Positions 35,800 to 48,030 of a DNA stretch of 64,000 nucleotides are shown here, piece after piece. Source of the stretch: Heliocidaris tuberculata. Lineage: Eukaryota > Echinodermata > Echinoidea > Camarodonta > Echinometridae. A program made the translations under genes and the position numbers. Every line of letters starts with the position of its first letter. Position 1 is the first letter of the stretch. Under the pieces are notes generated by a model, which saw only the letters and a list, made by a program, of their open reading frames with translations, had not been told where the DNA came from and made no database searches. The stretch is taken from positions 10,019,004-10,083,003 of the forward strand of contig CM046836.1 in assembly GCA_025618425.1 (NCBI GenBank). The letters run 5' to 3'.

Positions 35800-37880
35800 T
35801 AGGCCTACAATTTGCTCGTCAAAACAACCCATCCACTGCTTGATTGACAGAATTGCCTCCATAATTATGATAAACAGAATTGCCTCCGGCCAGATCCTCT
35901 TGAAAATTCAATTTCATTACGACAATCTAGTATAAGGAACCTATCACTTTCAGTATTGGACCATGGACCCTATGAACCAGGCCAAGGGGTCCATTGAGAA
36001 CTCGGTATAATATTCACCTGGAGTAGTAACTGTCGTCGGGTGATTGATGGACGGCAAGCTTTACTCACCAATTACGTGGGTGTGTATGAAGGCGAAGAGG
36101 AGTGGGTTGCAAATTACAGGTCCTAAACTACATGTACATCACAATTGAAATGTCATTTTTGAGAGAAGGCAATCTCTCTATTGCCCTCTCTGCCATCCTG
36201 TTCGTATAAATCTAGAGTGAAGTAAATGTGTACATGCAGAGCTGGCTCGGAGCAAGTAGTAATGACGTACGTACGTGCATATACAAAATGCATACGAAGT
36301 GGCTTATCTAAAATAGAGAGTTGTCAGCCCCCCCCCCCCCCCTCTTCCCTATTTACGTTTTAGTGGTGTAAGTTATTTACAGCAGCTCAAGAACATTCAT
36401 CCCCAACCGTAGCGCGTCCGAATTGCATTCCGCCTAACCTCTTCCCCCCCGTCCCCCTTATATCAATTTCTGGATACGCTACGAATATCACTCACACCGA
36501 TTGTCTGATCTAGTTTCAATATGTTCATAATACAGAAGGCAGGTCCCTGCCCTCCTCGAACCTAAGCACAATTTCAAATTACCCGAAACACCACTTTTTG
36601 AAGGTTAATGAGTTTGATTGATCAGACGCTATTATTAAGTATGGGATAATTCTGTGGGAATCAAAAAGAATGTGCTGTAATGTCAGTGTTTAGCTTCCTA
36701 TAGTCTATAGAACACCATATGCCATCCCCCCCCCCAATTAGTCAAAAAAATTAATTAGTTTTCGGCCTGTTTGTCTTTTTCAAACTGCTCATCATGCTCA
36801 TTATTTCATTTTTGTATAAAGTTTTTGACATTATATGCATCCTTATAAGATGAAAAGACCATGCGAATTAGAGGGAAAACTGGAATGAAATATTAGACAG
36901 CATGCGGACTAATTATAGTAGCGGAAAACCACCATGGAATGTCTGACCAGGGACATTTCCCTGGTCCGACTTGGTAGCGATGCATTATACCGCCTTGGTA
37001 AGGTCAAGAGAGAGAGGGGGGGGGGGGAGAGTTATCCACATAGAGAGATGGGGCAAAAATGAGGTAGCAAAAATAAAGAAAGAGAGACAGTACTTCGAAG
37101 TGTAAGAAAACACAAACTTCTCAATGGCTTTTTCCCTTCGCCAAGTCACCCTTTTTTGCTCCGCCCTACATTGTAACCTCAATGAAAATCAGTTCCCTTT
37201 TGCTTCATCAAAGACACGTGCAACGCATCTTTTTCGTAATTACCCTCTTACTCCATCTACCGTATCATTCTCGTATACTATCATTAAAATAATGAGCCCC
37301 AGATTGCAATGATGGATTCCAGTCGACTCATTTATCTCCCTACCAATGCATTTAGAATGATTTATACACGACAAGGATGACATTATATTTGTACTTGGAG
37401 AACATGAAGATCCTATTTATCACTCCGTTCGTGTGAGATGAAATATTACCCTCGCGGACTAATATCTGTTTATGAAATACTGGGTATATCGACTCTGCTG
37501 GAATTACCTCGTCCCCCTCTCCCAGAAAATGAACAATAAAGGTACAAAATTCACTCTTTTCATTGCCATTTTAAGTTGAGGGTTTACTGTATCTTCATTA
37601 TTTCATTATCCTAAATCCCAGACCTGCATTGTCTTGGTTTATCATTATCTTAGGTTATTTTAAAGATTTTAATGCTTATATTCATCGGTGAGTGCGAAAC
37701 AAGGATCGTTCTCTTCTGTTTTGTTTTGTGTTCTTTTCTCCTTTTTTTTCACTAGGAAAGTTTGGATGAGGACACTTACCTTTTGTTATTTATATATCGT
37801 CTTAATAAATCAAGCCTCGTCCAGATATCAGAGGCTATAAACTATTGGGGGGTTTGTCCTTTTTCTTGACAACCTTATAC
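35800..37880. other. Non-coding with C and G runs
   Basis: Contains C runs near 36330 and 36726 and a G run near 37017. Around 36425-36485 a C run is followed by TATCAATTTCTGGATACGCT, the inverse of TGTATCCAGAAATTGATAA at 16272. Both belong to the same dispersed repeat. No gene was recognised. Confidence 0.5.
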
Positions 37881-38035
37881 TAATAATACCTGCATTAATA
37901 TATCGTCTTACCAGTTAGTAACTGATCAAAGCGCTTTACAGTGTATTATTACCCCGGTCATTGGATCCAGTTACGATTCTGCACTTAAAGTGCAAATTCT
38001 CCACTTCATCTTCCACATTTCCCCCCCAATAATTA
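37881..38035. repeat. Dispersed repeat family A, copy 2
   Basis: TAATAATACCTGCATTAATA, AAGCGCTTTACA, ATTACCCCGGTCATTGGATC and a GCACTTAAAGTGC palindrome follow the same order as the copy at 2838-3075. Confidence 0.6.
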
Positions 38036-38531
38036 ACTTAAGTTTTGATAAACATGATAATTCGACAGCACTGTAAATGGATATGGGTCAGAGATGAAGG
38101 GTGCCAAAAAAAACCAGATTTATATCCACCTGTCTCTTTGCTGATGATCATTAACCAATAAGACAGCCAAACTGCACATGCTGCATGGATGTATAATCCA
38201 CTATTCCCTTTTCTTTCAAGCAAGAGTTGTTTGTATTCTTATAAAGTTAGTCCAATAAACCCACTCTCCCATACTCGCAACTACGATAAGGGGTACGATC
38301 CTACCAAAAGTTATTGGTCAACTTGATAAATTGGGTATGTAGGGTAAACAAGAAATAATGTGTGGCTGCTTTTGAATCAACAACATAGAAAGAGTAATTG
38401 CACTCAGAAACTGAAAAGGCGCAAGTCAGGTTTCCATATTAAAGTGGATAATAAGGTCACGAAACTTGAATCAGGGAAAAGAGTCTACTCCGCTCTCTTT
38501 CTTTCACAATATTATTCCTCTGCACCCTCAG

Positions 38532-38773
38532 TTTTCACTCGTCATTCTGATCCGATTACGGAAAGGAAGACGAAACTCGCGTGTACGATTACGCCGCCGA
38601 CCACCGTTAAGACTACCATACGGACAGACGAGTTGCGCGAAGACCTCTTTCACGCTCACCGCTTCATCCCGACACCGCATCCATTCAAGGGAGATCGTTT
38701 ACCAAAGATTACCCTTGGTTTTCATAGTCAGTGGAAACAAAAGATTTTATCTCTTAAACTGCTTATTGCTTAA
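38532..38773 (+). other. Exon-like stretch, unassigned
   Basis: After a pyrimidine-rich acceptor (CTCTGCACCCTCAG) an open frame with high GC at third positions encodes FTRHSDPITERKTKLACTI, TPPTTVKTTIRTDEL and FIPTPHPFKGDR, ending at TAA 38771-38773. The GC content is well above the flanks up to about 38700. A second frame is also open. No homolog was recognised and no partner exon was found. Confidence 0.25.
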
Positions 38774-39051
38774 GGACATGTATATTGGTTCCGGGGACGG
38801 AAGGTGCCCTTTTTCCGTGTACCTCCCTTGATGAATGACATGATGTAAAGCGCTTTCCCGTTGACATTTTATTAGGTATACTTCTTCATGCATTTGCTGA
38901 AGAGAACTATTATGCTTAATGTCTCCTTTAATTATCTTCTTCTTTTTTTCCCCTTCACTCTGTTCTTTTCTTCCAGAGGTAAGGGTACATGCTAATAAAT
39001 ATTTACATCGAGACTTCGTAGCTTGCGGGGTTAGACGTTGCCATGGTGATG

Positions 39052-39059
39052 ATGACGTC
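39052..39059. promoter_or_regulatory. CRE palindrome next to an X-box-like site
   Basis: TGACGTCA lies about ten bases after GTTGCCATGGTGAT, which fits the left half and core of an X-box but not the final AAC. No coding exon was recognised downstream. Confidence 0.3.
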
Positions 39060-39387
39060 AGAGAGAGCGGGAGAGGTAAACTTTCAGTGATGAACTCGGA
39101 ATCGTGTTTCGTTTTCTGAACCAAGTTATCAATCTCATTTGAAACTGACTACAGAGTGCCTAAAAAACACAATCATGATGTAGAAACAAAAAGGTGAACA
39201 ATCTGTTAAAATGTATATGTCTCGAGTGAATCTCTCCTAGATTTAGTATATTTAAGGAAATCAATGTTCCAATTCAAGATTATCTATTAATCACTAGTAA
39301 CCGCGAGAGAATCAATAATCAATATAATGTTTTCCCCCACATTTATCGATTAGTACATCATTGACAATAAAATTTCGAAATGTCATA

Positions 39388-39514
39388 GGCCCGTATTCTG
39401 AACTCCGGTTTAACATAAACTCCAGTAAACTCTGGTTCAAAGGGCAGTTTTAGACTGGGTTTAAACCACACTTAGACCGCGGTTTTAGTTAAACCGGAGT
39501 TCAGAATACGGGCC
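39388..39514. mobile_element. MITE with ATA target duplication, 127 bases
   Basis: GGCCCGTATTCTGAACTCC at the left is matched exactly by the inverted right end, and ATA flanks both sides (39385-39387, 39515-39517). The arms cover about 27 bases. A 3-base AT-rich duplication fits PIF/Harbinger-type elements. Confidence 0.85.
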
Positions 39515-39809
39515 ATAGAGTCTAATTGTGTGATGGTAAATCGCGATTTTGTCTAATTTGCAAGTTCAAATTCTGAAATATTCTCCTGCAGTAATCAAAC
39601 TAGGTTGAGTCCGTGACAAGAACAATAAGTAGACCAGTTTCTCTTATTACATGAACATGGCTAACCACAGCCATCATAATTATTACCCTGTCTTTGGCAA
39701 AGATTTGGTCACATGACGCTTAAGCATTCACGAGATTTCTTTTTGTCAGATCACTGCAGATAGGCCTACACATTCACTGCACTATAGAGCGTCAAAGAAC
39801 ACGAGAGTC

Positions 39810-39870
39810 GGACAAGGATTCGAACCTTAAATTCACGATTAAAAACCTACACTATCCACCACTGTTTCCC
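39810..39870 (-). repeat. tRNA-like promoter remnant (SINE head or tRNA pseudogene)
   Basis: On the minus strand a B-box GGTTCGAATCC (39826-39816) follows an A-box-like TGGATAGTGTAGG (39858-39846) at tRNA-like distance. No complete cloverleaf could be drawn. Confidence 0.35.
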
Positions 39871-40608
39871 CTCCTCTCGCACACATGCATATTGCGACGC
39901 ATTTTGTATGCATGTGGGGGTGTTGCAGGGTGGTACAGGTAGATTTGAACCAAACTGTTTTTTTTTTTTGTTTTTTTTTTTTAATGCTGGAGAAATGCTG
40001 GTGTGACGTCTCGATCCAAATAATTCTTGTTTCTCTCTATGTTTATAGCCATACCAAACTGATTTTCTGTATTACATTATCATCATAATTCAGGACAGAA
40101 AACCTTTCTTCCAGTAAAGTAGCACTGTGACTGAAAGTGTACCACCGGCACCAATGCCTTTCTTTTTTTATGAGACACCTTATACACAATTTGAGACGAG
40201 GTGGTGGTTTTGGCGGGAATGATTGGGGTTAGATTTTGTCTCGTTAAGATAGATTTCACTCCGATCTCCTTTATTCATTATGACTGATGAAGAGGCTCTC
40301 CTAGAAAGGTGATTCGCGATTGACAGAGAAACATAAAAATATCCAAAAATTATTGCTCGCGCGCTTTTGCAATAGCGCTGATTGCAGACAATCAGGTAAC
40401 TGTATTTTGAGAAACGAGGACAAAGACGAAAAAAAGATGAACATCTCCGATAACGATAAGAAATCGAGATTTCTGTTATTAATGTCTTTTCGCATTTGTG
40501 GTGCTTGTCTTCATTAAGAACAAGACCAACATTCGAAATCGTTTATTACCGGAATAAAATGGGGTGGTGTGCGGTAAATGACGGGGAAAAGATAATAGGC
40601 CTTACACA

Positions 40609-40778
40609 CCTCGGTCCCATAACACAAATGTTTGTGATCAATTGCAAATTTGAAGGAAAAAAAGATTCTGATTGATTAATGGTCAGCCTTAGAACACTGT
40701 GCGCATGCAACAGTAACCCTGATTGGTCAATGCCATTGTGCAATTGATTGCAAACTTTTGTGTTAATAAGGGCCCCTG
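40609..40778. mobile_element. MITE with GGCCC-type ends, 170 bases
   Basis: The left arm has CGGTCCCATAACACAAATG and GATCAATTGCAAA. The inverted right arm has AGGGGCCCTTATTAACACA and AATCAATTGCA. The interior includes ATTGGTCA-type sequence. The ends are similar to the CAGGGCCC element at 30630, so the two may share a transposase source. Confidence 0.75.
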
Positions 40779-40819
40779 GTTCGATGAAGTTCATATAGTA
40801 TCGCGGGAAGGAGATCATC

Positions 40820-41201
40820 TCAGTTTGAAAGAGTTAGATTAGATGTATCGGTATCAGCAAACATTGTTACAAGTTCGAAATATCATGAATGTCCTTTAAA
40901 ATTTAAGGGTCGTTTGTCGTGGATGTGCTTCCGCCGTACTGAGGATTGATGTCATTCCAAAATGCTTGAAAGCTTTCAGGAATCCAGAGTACTATTCAGT
41001 AATCCAGAGTTCACATTCGCCTGCGTGAAACATGTGTACTTTCGAATATTGCCTGTATGTTTATAGATATGCTTCATATGAAGGAGGAGTTGCAATTCCT
41101 CGAAATGCAGGATCTTTTTAAACTGGGGAAACTCTCCCTCGCACGTATAGTCCTTTTGTCATGGCAAGAAATCACAATCCTGCATGTCTACAAACATGTT
41201 T

Positions 41202-41241
<40 letters not shown>

Positions 41242-42671
41242 GTTTCGTATTAAAAACTGGCATTTATTGCATAGGTTACATATTTACATGGATACGTTTC
41301 ATGAATATGCTTTTTGCAGGAATTGTTTTTGTAAATGAATAATCGCTGAGTTTATTATTTTATAGCCTATACTTTGTGTGCTGTGTGTACCATAAGTTTG
41401 ACAGTTTGATTGATAGTACAACAAACTCTGCCTCTTACAATAAGTTACACTTTACAATATACGGTTTGAACGTAACCATTTTGCAAGATTTAATCACACT
41501 GCACGAAAATGATAGTGATGTTTTTCATCTTTGTCGATTTTATGGGCAGAATATGACTGAAAGATTAATGGTTTGAAATGCTTTCAGTACGTGAGAAAAA
41601 CAAAAAGATAAAAAGCAACCCCTTAAATTCTTGAAACAAGGAATTGCGCAGGCGGCGACGAATCCATATACATAGACGGAACGTTGAGTTCCAAGATTTA
41701 GCACCGTGAAGTCATCATTTCCTTTGTCAATAAAAGTGTGAGCAACTGAGTGAAGTACAAAAGGATAAAAATCCAAAAATAAACCATTTTCTGGGATAAA
41801 TTATGGCTGAGTTGCGCTGAAGTAGCGAATTCACGCTTCATTTGAAATCAGACGTGCTGCTGCAGCGAATGCCAGCACTCGCTGACGTATTTTGCGATCG
41901 ACGATAAAAAAACGATAAAGAACAAAAAAGGCGCGAAAAACCCCTTTAAAAACCTAAGGATGTGTCATGCAGACGTCTGGACGTGATATTGTTGCTCTGC
42001 CAATTTCACATGACAATTATATTTCGTTTGATGCAGGAGCAGGATTTATGGGTGTGATTCAACAAGGGAAAATATCTGTTATTGGCTACATTACTTCTAA
42101 TATCTTTGAGCTTAAAAACTTTTTTGTAAACATGGTAAATGGACTTGAACATGGCAATCTATCGACATAAACTCAATAACAACATCTTCCTCAGCGGATT
42201 TATGGACTTGGAATGTACGTACACAGTGACAAGATATTTTGAATTAGGACTTCAGTAATTTTGTGCTAAATATTTTCTCCCTCAGATGGTACTTTCAAGA
42301 CTTGACCATTTCAAATGTGTTTTGTACAATCTAATTCTATATTGATAACCATTGTTTTGAAAAGTACTGTTTGGTTACAATGCTGTGTGAATAGAAGAAA
42401 ACTTTGAAGTATTTTTATTTTTGTTGTTTTTCTGTGTGTTTACTTTGTTCTTTACATAACGAATTATTTTTAACTACTGCATAATCAAAAAACATTTTAA
42501 TTTTAATAGGTCTCAAGAAAGTTTGAATAGACAGGCGTCATATAGTCATGAGATATCATAGCCCCTCCCCCCCCCCCCCCCTGCCCTCTAAAAAAAAAAA
42601 ATAAATAAAACTTTAAAAGTCATGCAGTGGTATCGAGAACACAGTAAACCCTATATCCCGATTCAAGCCTC

Positions 42672-42672
<1 letters not shown>
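40820..42672. other. Non-coding with short (CT)n and poly(C)
   Basis: A (CT)n tract lies at 41204-41241 and a C run at about 42555-42570, followed by an A run. An open frame at 41967-42170 (67 codons) has no recognised domain and is probably chance. Confidence 0.5.

Positions 42673-42674
<2 letters not shown>

Positions 42675-42711
<37 letters not shown>
42675..42711. repeat. (AT)n microsatellite
   Basis: About 37 bases of AT repeat. Confidence 0.95.
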
Positions 42712-42714
<3 letters not shown>

Positions 42715-42715
<1 letters not shown>

Positions 42716-43690
42716 CCATCGCTCTACACTGAAACTGTTCCTCTTGGTAACTCGTGCGACGCTAATGATTTTTTTTCTTTATAGAATTATCTTTATTACG
42801 TATTGCTCTTGACTTTGCAATATATAACAAAATACAAAACATATACATGTACATAACATAAACAATAGAATTAACAACACAAAAATTATACTGATTATAC
42901 AGGACATAGTGGTAAAAGAAGTTTAGAGCAAAATGACATTTTTCCATCTGTTAGCAAATGATATGAAACGACACTATAGATTGTGTTGATTCGTATTTAT
43001 GGATAAATTGAAAGAATGAGATCGCAAGTATATAGTTATTTATTCTCTAACCGTCCTATCCTTGTCCCATCACTTTATTCATATGAGAACAATTTTTTTT
43101 AAATATATAATTCACTGCATGGAAAGTACACAGTTTGCACATGAAATTGATAAAATGTGTAAATGGAAACAGTGATTTGTCAGAGGAATACATAAAAAGA
43201 GTGACATAAATTATACTAGCCGTTACCAAAGAACAAGTAAATTTCTAAATTCACGACCTCATGTAGTTTCAGAGTACAATATTGTTCTACTATGAAAGAT
43301 AAAACTGAGCAGCTGTTTAAAAACAAAACCTGTTTTTGTAGCCATCGGATGCTTTTTATATACCCATTGTCATATGGATCACAGCTTCCTGATCGAACCC
43401 CCGCTTAAAACATTCTCAGTCAAAATAGAAAGATGGGATTGTAGCATCTTAAATGCAATTAGGGAGACAGACAAGACGCTTGCTTTACATCGCCTGCGTT
43501 ATTATGTTCTAGAGCCTGGACAGACGGTTCCGTGGCGTGGGTGGGTTTTGGCGGGGAAAATGGAGAATAAAATACGTGCATGAAAAGAACTTGGGAGCAT
43601 CAGTACCTTCAAGCGCCATTGACAATGTCATGGATAGCGAGAACTCAACGAATAACACGTGAATTTAAACAAACACCAGCCAGCGCAAAC
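42715..43690. other. Non-coding, possible retroelement tail
   Basis: Sequence at 42770-42800 read on the minus strand gives an AATAAAG then A-rich end that could be a retroelement tail. An open frame at 43374-43583 has no recognised domain. Confidence 0.4.
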
Positions 43691-43691
43691 C

Positions 43692-44185
43692 ATGTTTACA
43701 TTCTCAAAAATACTTGAAAAATACGACGTCATGACCACTAAATTCAGCAATATTACCCAGAGACCGATATTAATGACCATAAACTCGCATAATAAATATA
43801 AAGTGATATATGTTTACATTATCAAAAATACTTGCAAAAACAACGTCATAACTCCTACATTCAGTAATATTACACAAAGCCCAGTCATATCTCGGTCATG
43901 AGCATACACATACCTAATATAATTATAGACAGTGCTAACTATGTTGACATTCTCAAGAATACTTGAAATATACGACGTCATGACCCCATGAATTCAGTAA
44001 TATTACCCAAACCCCGATGTTCATGCACCGGTCATGACCATAAACACACCTAATTGACGAATAGGGCAAACTATGTTTACATTCTAATGAAACACTTGAA
44101 CAAAACTACGTCATATAAGCTCCTCATTAATACCTAAATTCATCATCATAAACTCACGTACCGTACACGTACCCTAATTATAGTA
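43692..44185. repeat. Minisatellite, four units of about 118-132 bases
   Basis: Units start with ATGTTTACATTCTCA-like sequence at 43692, 43810, 43941 and 44073. Each carries AATACTTGAAA, then an ACGTCAT block (units 1 and 3 read TACGACGTCATGACC), and units 1-3 have TTCAGTAATATTACCCA-like sequence and a CATGACCATAAACTC-like end. The fourth unit is the most diverged. Confidence 0.85.
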
Positions 44186-44239
44186 TTGGTATGTTTAAGA
44201 CATGTGTATTGTTAAACTTTTCATGGAGCAAGAAGGGAC

Positions 44240-44445
44240 ACGTGCCCCCCCCCCCCCACATTGTATGGCGAAAATGGAAAAGAGGGAGGGGGAGAGAGAG
44301 AGAGAAGGAAAGAAAAGTATAAAGGAACATGAAAGGAGATGGTAACACCCCTCCCGCGTCCTCCCGAACCGATGACCGTGTTTATTGGCATTTTATCCAC
44401 CTAAGACTGGTGCCCGCCCCCATCACATCAGCCCCCCCCCCCCCT
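44240..44445. repeat. Two poly(C) runs with purine tract
   Basis: C runs at about 44245-44256 and 44432-44443 flank a GA-rich stretch at 44280-44320. Confidence 0.85.
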
Positions 44446-44630
44446 CAATATCTATACCTATGCAATACGCAATGGTTATACACGCATTATATTGGATATC
44501 CATAACCATGCAGAGGCTAAGAGACTAACAAAAAAATCAAAAGAAAAAACTTTTTTGTGCTCATAATTTGAGCCAAGGATAAAGGATGTACGAACTTTCA
44601 CAATGCAGCCCATCTTCAGCACTCACTACC

Positions 44631-44786
44631 CAGGGGCCACGGAGCGTTTTTTAAAGAAGGGGGGCTGATTTCATTTCATTAATTAATGACAATTTTCGAA
44701 CCTTTTTTTCCGAAATTTTATGAAACGTGTCAACTCAAAAAAGTGTCGGGGCCTGCAGCCCCCCCCCCCCCCCGGTTCCGCGGCCC
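44631..44786 (+). mobile_element. MITE family B, copy 2, 156 bases
   Basis: Left end CAGGGGCCACGGAGCG and inverted right end GGGCCGCGGAACCGGGG. The interior has GGGGGGCTGATTTCATTT, GACAATTTTCGAACC, AACGTGTCAACTCAAAAAAG and a poly(C) run at 44759-44773. It is the reverse-complement counterpart of 3858-4048, so the C run is an old part of this element. Confidence 0.7.
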
Positions 44787-44889
44787 ATGCTACCTTAGCC
44801 GACCGTCACATACTCACATTTCGGCACATCAAACTCACAATGTGAGCGCACAAATCACGCGCGAATGTAGTGCTGACATTTAGATCAAT

Positions 44890-46035
44890 TTCTGCCCCTG
44901 TCTTCGCGTACACACTGCCCTGCAATCAAGGGTTTGGGCGGAGGCATAGTCCTGTTAGAATTGAAAGTTATCTCTGACTTTTGAAATCACTTTGCGAAAA
45001 TCAGTCCAAAGGCTTACGACAAGATTATAAGCAAGATTTATGGGTGCAGATAATGGTATGGAGTCCTTTAGGAATTACTTCTCTATATCTATCATTATAA
45101 TAATAGATATAAAGACTAAAAATCGAAGTTTCATTTTTTTTTCCATATCAAAACGTTAATTATTTTTCTGAAAATTTTCTGAGATGGTTTTCTTTTTTTC
45201 CTATAAATTCTTGGACAGAAACTCAATTAGTTTGAAATCAATAGTATTTCCAAAATTCGCCTATATTTATACGTTTCTTCACATTTTGCTTTCATCTCAA
45301 TGTCCTCCGTCTTCCAAGTTCCTCCCATGATTTTCTTACATCTATTTCAATCCATCCCACTCTTTTCCTTGTGCTCACGTCACAAAAGGTTAAATGTAAT
45401 TTACAAAAATCACATCAACAAGACCTAACAGCGAGTCCATAGAAAGAGCTGTAGAAGGAATACCTCCCCCCCCCCCCTCCCACTCCCCCTCCCCTCCATG
45501 ACTGTTATCCACCTGCACCCTCCCGATAATAACACAATAACACTGCCACTATGTGCATTTATAAAATGTTATTTTTTCCTGTCATGATAATTGTAAACAT
45601 TTTAAGTCCAACCGGTAAAAATGTTAATGTTTTACAAAACTTTTCTTCTACAACTTAAGTTAAATTTGTTTGTACGCATAAATTGGTAGTATCCGACGTT
45701 AAAATTTTCATTTTAATACTATATTTTCAATATAGTTTGGGAATATACATCGATGAGGACAATGCCTTGCTTGGAAACTAGCGACGATACAAACATTGTC
45801 TATATATTTAAAAAAATACATACTACCATGATAAACATTTTTTTAAATGTGAAACCGGTTAATATTCCTGAAAAGGCATACCACACATTTCAACTTGACG
45901 TGAAGTGTGATGTTCCACACCTCAAGCCTGCCACTCAAATTTACCGCAGTGTGGACGCCGTTTAATAATGAAAAGATGACGGCAAGCGTGGGCAGTAATT
46001 GGACAGTCTGTATGTGTAATGTTGTCTGCTTGCCA
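44890..46035. other. Non-coding with poly(C)
   Basis: A C run lies at about 45467-45476. The open frame at 45753-45965 was not recognised. Confidence 0.5.
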
Positions 46036-47010
46036 GGTCCTCATTTTTTTTTTTACCCACTTTTACTCTCCCCTCTAACTTTCTCTCTATATCTGTTTCC
46101 CGCTCTTTTTTCTGCAGTCCCCACTTTTTAAAAACCATTTCACTCTCTCCTTAATTTCCTTCTAAAAAATTATGTTTTCCAGTTCTTCTTTCCTGTTTTT
46201 TCATCATCTCACTCTCCCCTCTGCGATTCTGTTTCCTTCTTTTCTGCAGACCTTTCTTTTTATCCATTTCACTCACTCCTCTTAAATTACTTTCCCCCTC
46301 TTTTTTCTGTAGTAATCATTTTACCCTTCTCACAATCCCCTCTATGATTCTTTTCCCCCCTTTTTTTTTCTTTTTTTCTGAGGTCCTCGTTTTTACCCAT
46401 TTCCCTCTCCTCTCTAACTTTCTCTCTATTTCTGCTTTCCTGCTCTCTTTTTCTGTGGTCCTCATGTTTTAACCAGCTTACTCTCCCCTCTATAATTATC
46501 TTCTTTTTTTATTTTTATTACTTTTCTTCTTTTTCTTTTTTTTTTTTTTTACATATTTCACACCCCTCCCCCCGCTAAGTTTCTCTCTATTTCTGTTTTC
46601 CCGCTCATTTTTTTTTATGTGGTCCTCATATTTTTACCCATTTTCCTCACCCCTCTAATACAATTTTTTTTTTTTCAGTTATCAGCTTTTTTTTGGGGGG
46701 GGGTTTGCTGTCCTCATTTCTTTAACTCATGTCAATCTCGTCTCAAAATTCTATTTTCGTGTTCTTTTTTTTTCTGCGTTCCTAATATTTTTAGCCATAT
46801 CACTCTGACGGCTACAGCTCTTTCTGTTTCTGTTTTCCTGCTTCTTTTTCTACGGTCTTCATTTTTTTTTTTTTTTTGTACCCATGTCACTCTTCCTACT
46901 ATTCCCCTCTCTTTTCTGCGGTCCTCATATTTTACACATTTTACCCCTCCCCCTTCTAAATTTATCTCTATTTCTATATTTTCCCCCCTCTCTTTTTTGT
47001 CTGTGGTCCT
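46036..47010. repeat. Pyrimidine-rich minisatellite, about 12-13 units of 65-90 bases
   Basis: Units begin with GGTCCTCATTTTT or variants (46036, 46116, 46381, 46457, 46621, 46708, 46854, 46919, 47003). They continue with ACCCATTTCACTCTCCCCTC, TAACTTTCTCTCTATTTCTG and a CTCTTTTTTCTG end. The strand is almost pure pyrimidine. Frames through it are Phe/Ser-rich artefacts. Confidence 0.85.
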
Positions 47011-47719
47011 CAACAAAACAAAACTCTTCGAAATTCATCTCCCTCAAATGCCTATACTGCATGCCTCAAGTCTCTCGATATTGAGTTTGATTTGACGCCC
47101 ATATATGCTCTGCTTGAATGTGCCACTTTGAAGACAGATGATTATGGCATTATAAACAATTGCCATTGCATTTTCAATTTAAAGCAATCAAACATGAAGA
47201 GGGTTCAACAGGAGATTGTTTTGAGAAAAAGACCACACATAAACAATATTTTGGTGTAATAGTAATCAAATATATAAATTTCGGATTGAGCGACCTTCAT
47301 GCAGGACACAATAATTATGCCTTTTTTGTGTATTGTTGTATTTTGTTTTACATGTGATTTAATTTTCATATTTTAAATGATGTTATTGTTTGGAGGTCGT
47401 TTTAATTGTAATTAAAAAAACGGATGAAATACGAAATAATTGTTCTAGAAGACATTTGTTTGATCTTGAATGCTGACTTTTCGAAGGTATACTATTTTTT
47501 TAAAAACACAATCGTTGGAATTTTCATGAATCTATATTAAAATGTTCTAAAAACAACTATTATTTTTGAAATTTTCAAGCAAACTTATAAATGTTAAGTA
47601 TGTGTGCATCTTCTATTTTTCTTGATTTCTACGTCTGTTCAATTCACATTTTTAAAAAGTGACAATAATTTTGCGGGAATGTCTCAAATTCTTGTCATAG
47701 AGGTATGATTTCACTCGTT

Positions 47720-48030
47720 GATTGTTTTTCTTGGTATCCTTGTGTCCATAACACTTAAGATCGATTTTGTCTGATTACCACAAAACTTTTTAAACAATTT
47801 TAACAATTCTGTGGTAATAACCGAGCATGCGAGAGGAAAACACGTCTCATCTATCATTTGATTCCAGCCTGTCATCAATAACATTTTGTTTTTCTTGGTA
47901 TTTTGGGGATGCATTACAATTTGGATAGATTTTGTCTGATTACCCCAAAACTTTTTACCAATTTTGTGGTAGTAACCGAGCATCTGCGAGGAAAACACGT
48001 CTTATCTATCATTTTATTCCAGGTCTTTCA
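47720..48030. repeat. Tandem duplication, two units of about 165 bases
   Basis: TTTTTCTTGGTAT, GATTTTGTCTGATTACC, AAAACTTTTTA, TGTGGTA.TAACCGAGCAT and GAGGAAAACACGTCT occur in the same order in both units, starting at about 47725 and 47890. The units are about 80 percent alike, so the duplication is old. Confidence 0.85.

Noticed and set aside
41967..42170. Plus-strand open frame of 67 codons with ordinary composition
   Set aside because: No recognised family, no splice signals, and length within chance for AT-rich DNA of this size.
46619..47095. Open frame of 158 codons rich in Phe and Ser
   Set aside because: It lies inside the pyrimidine minisatellite and only reflects its composition.
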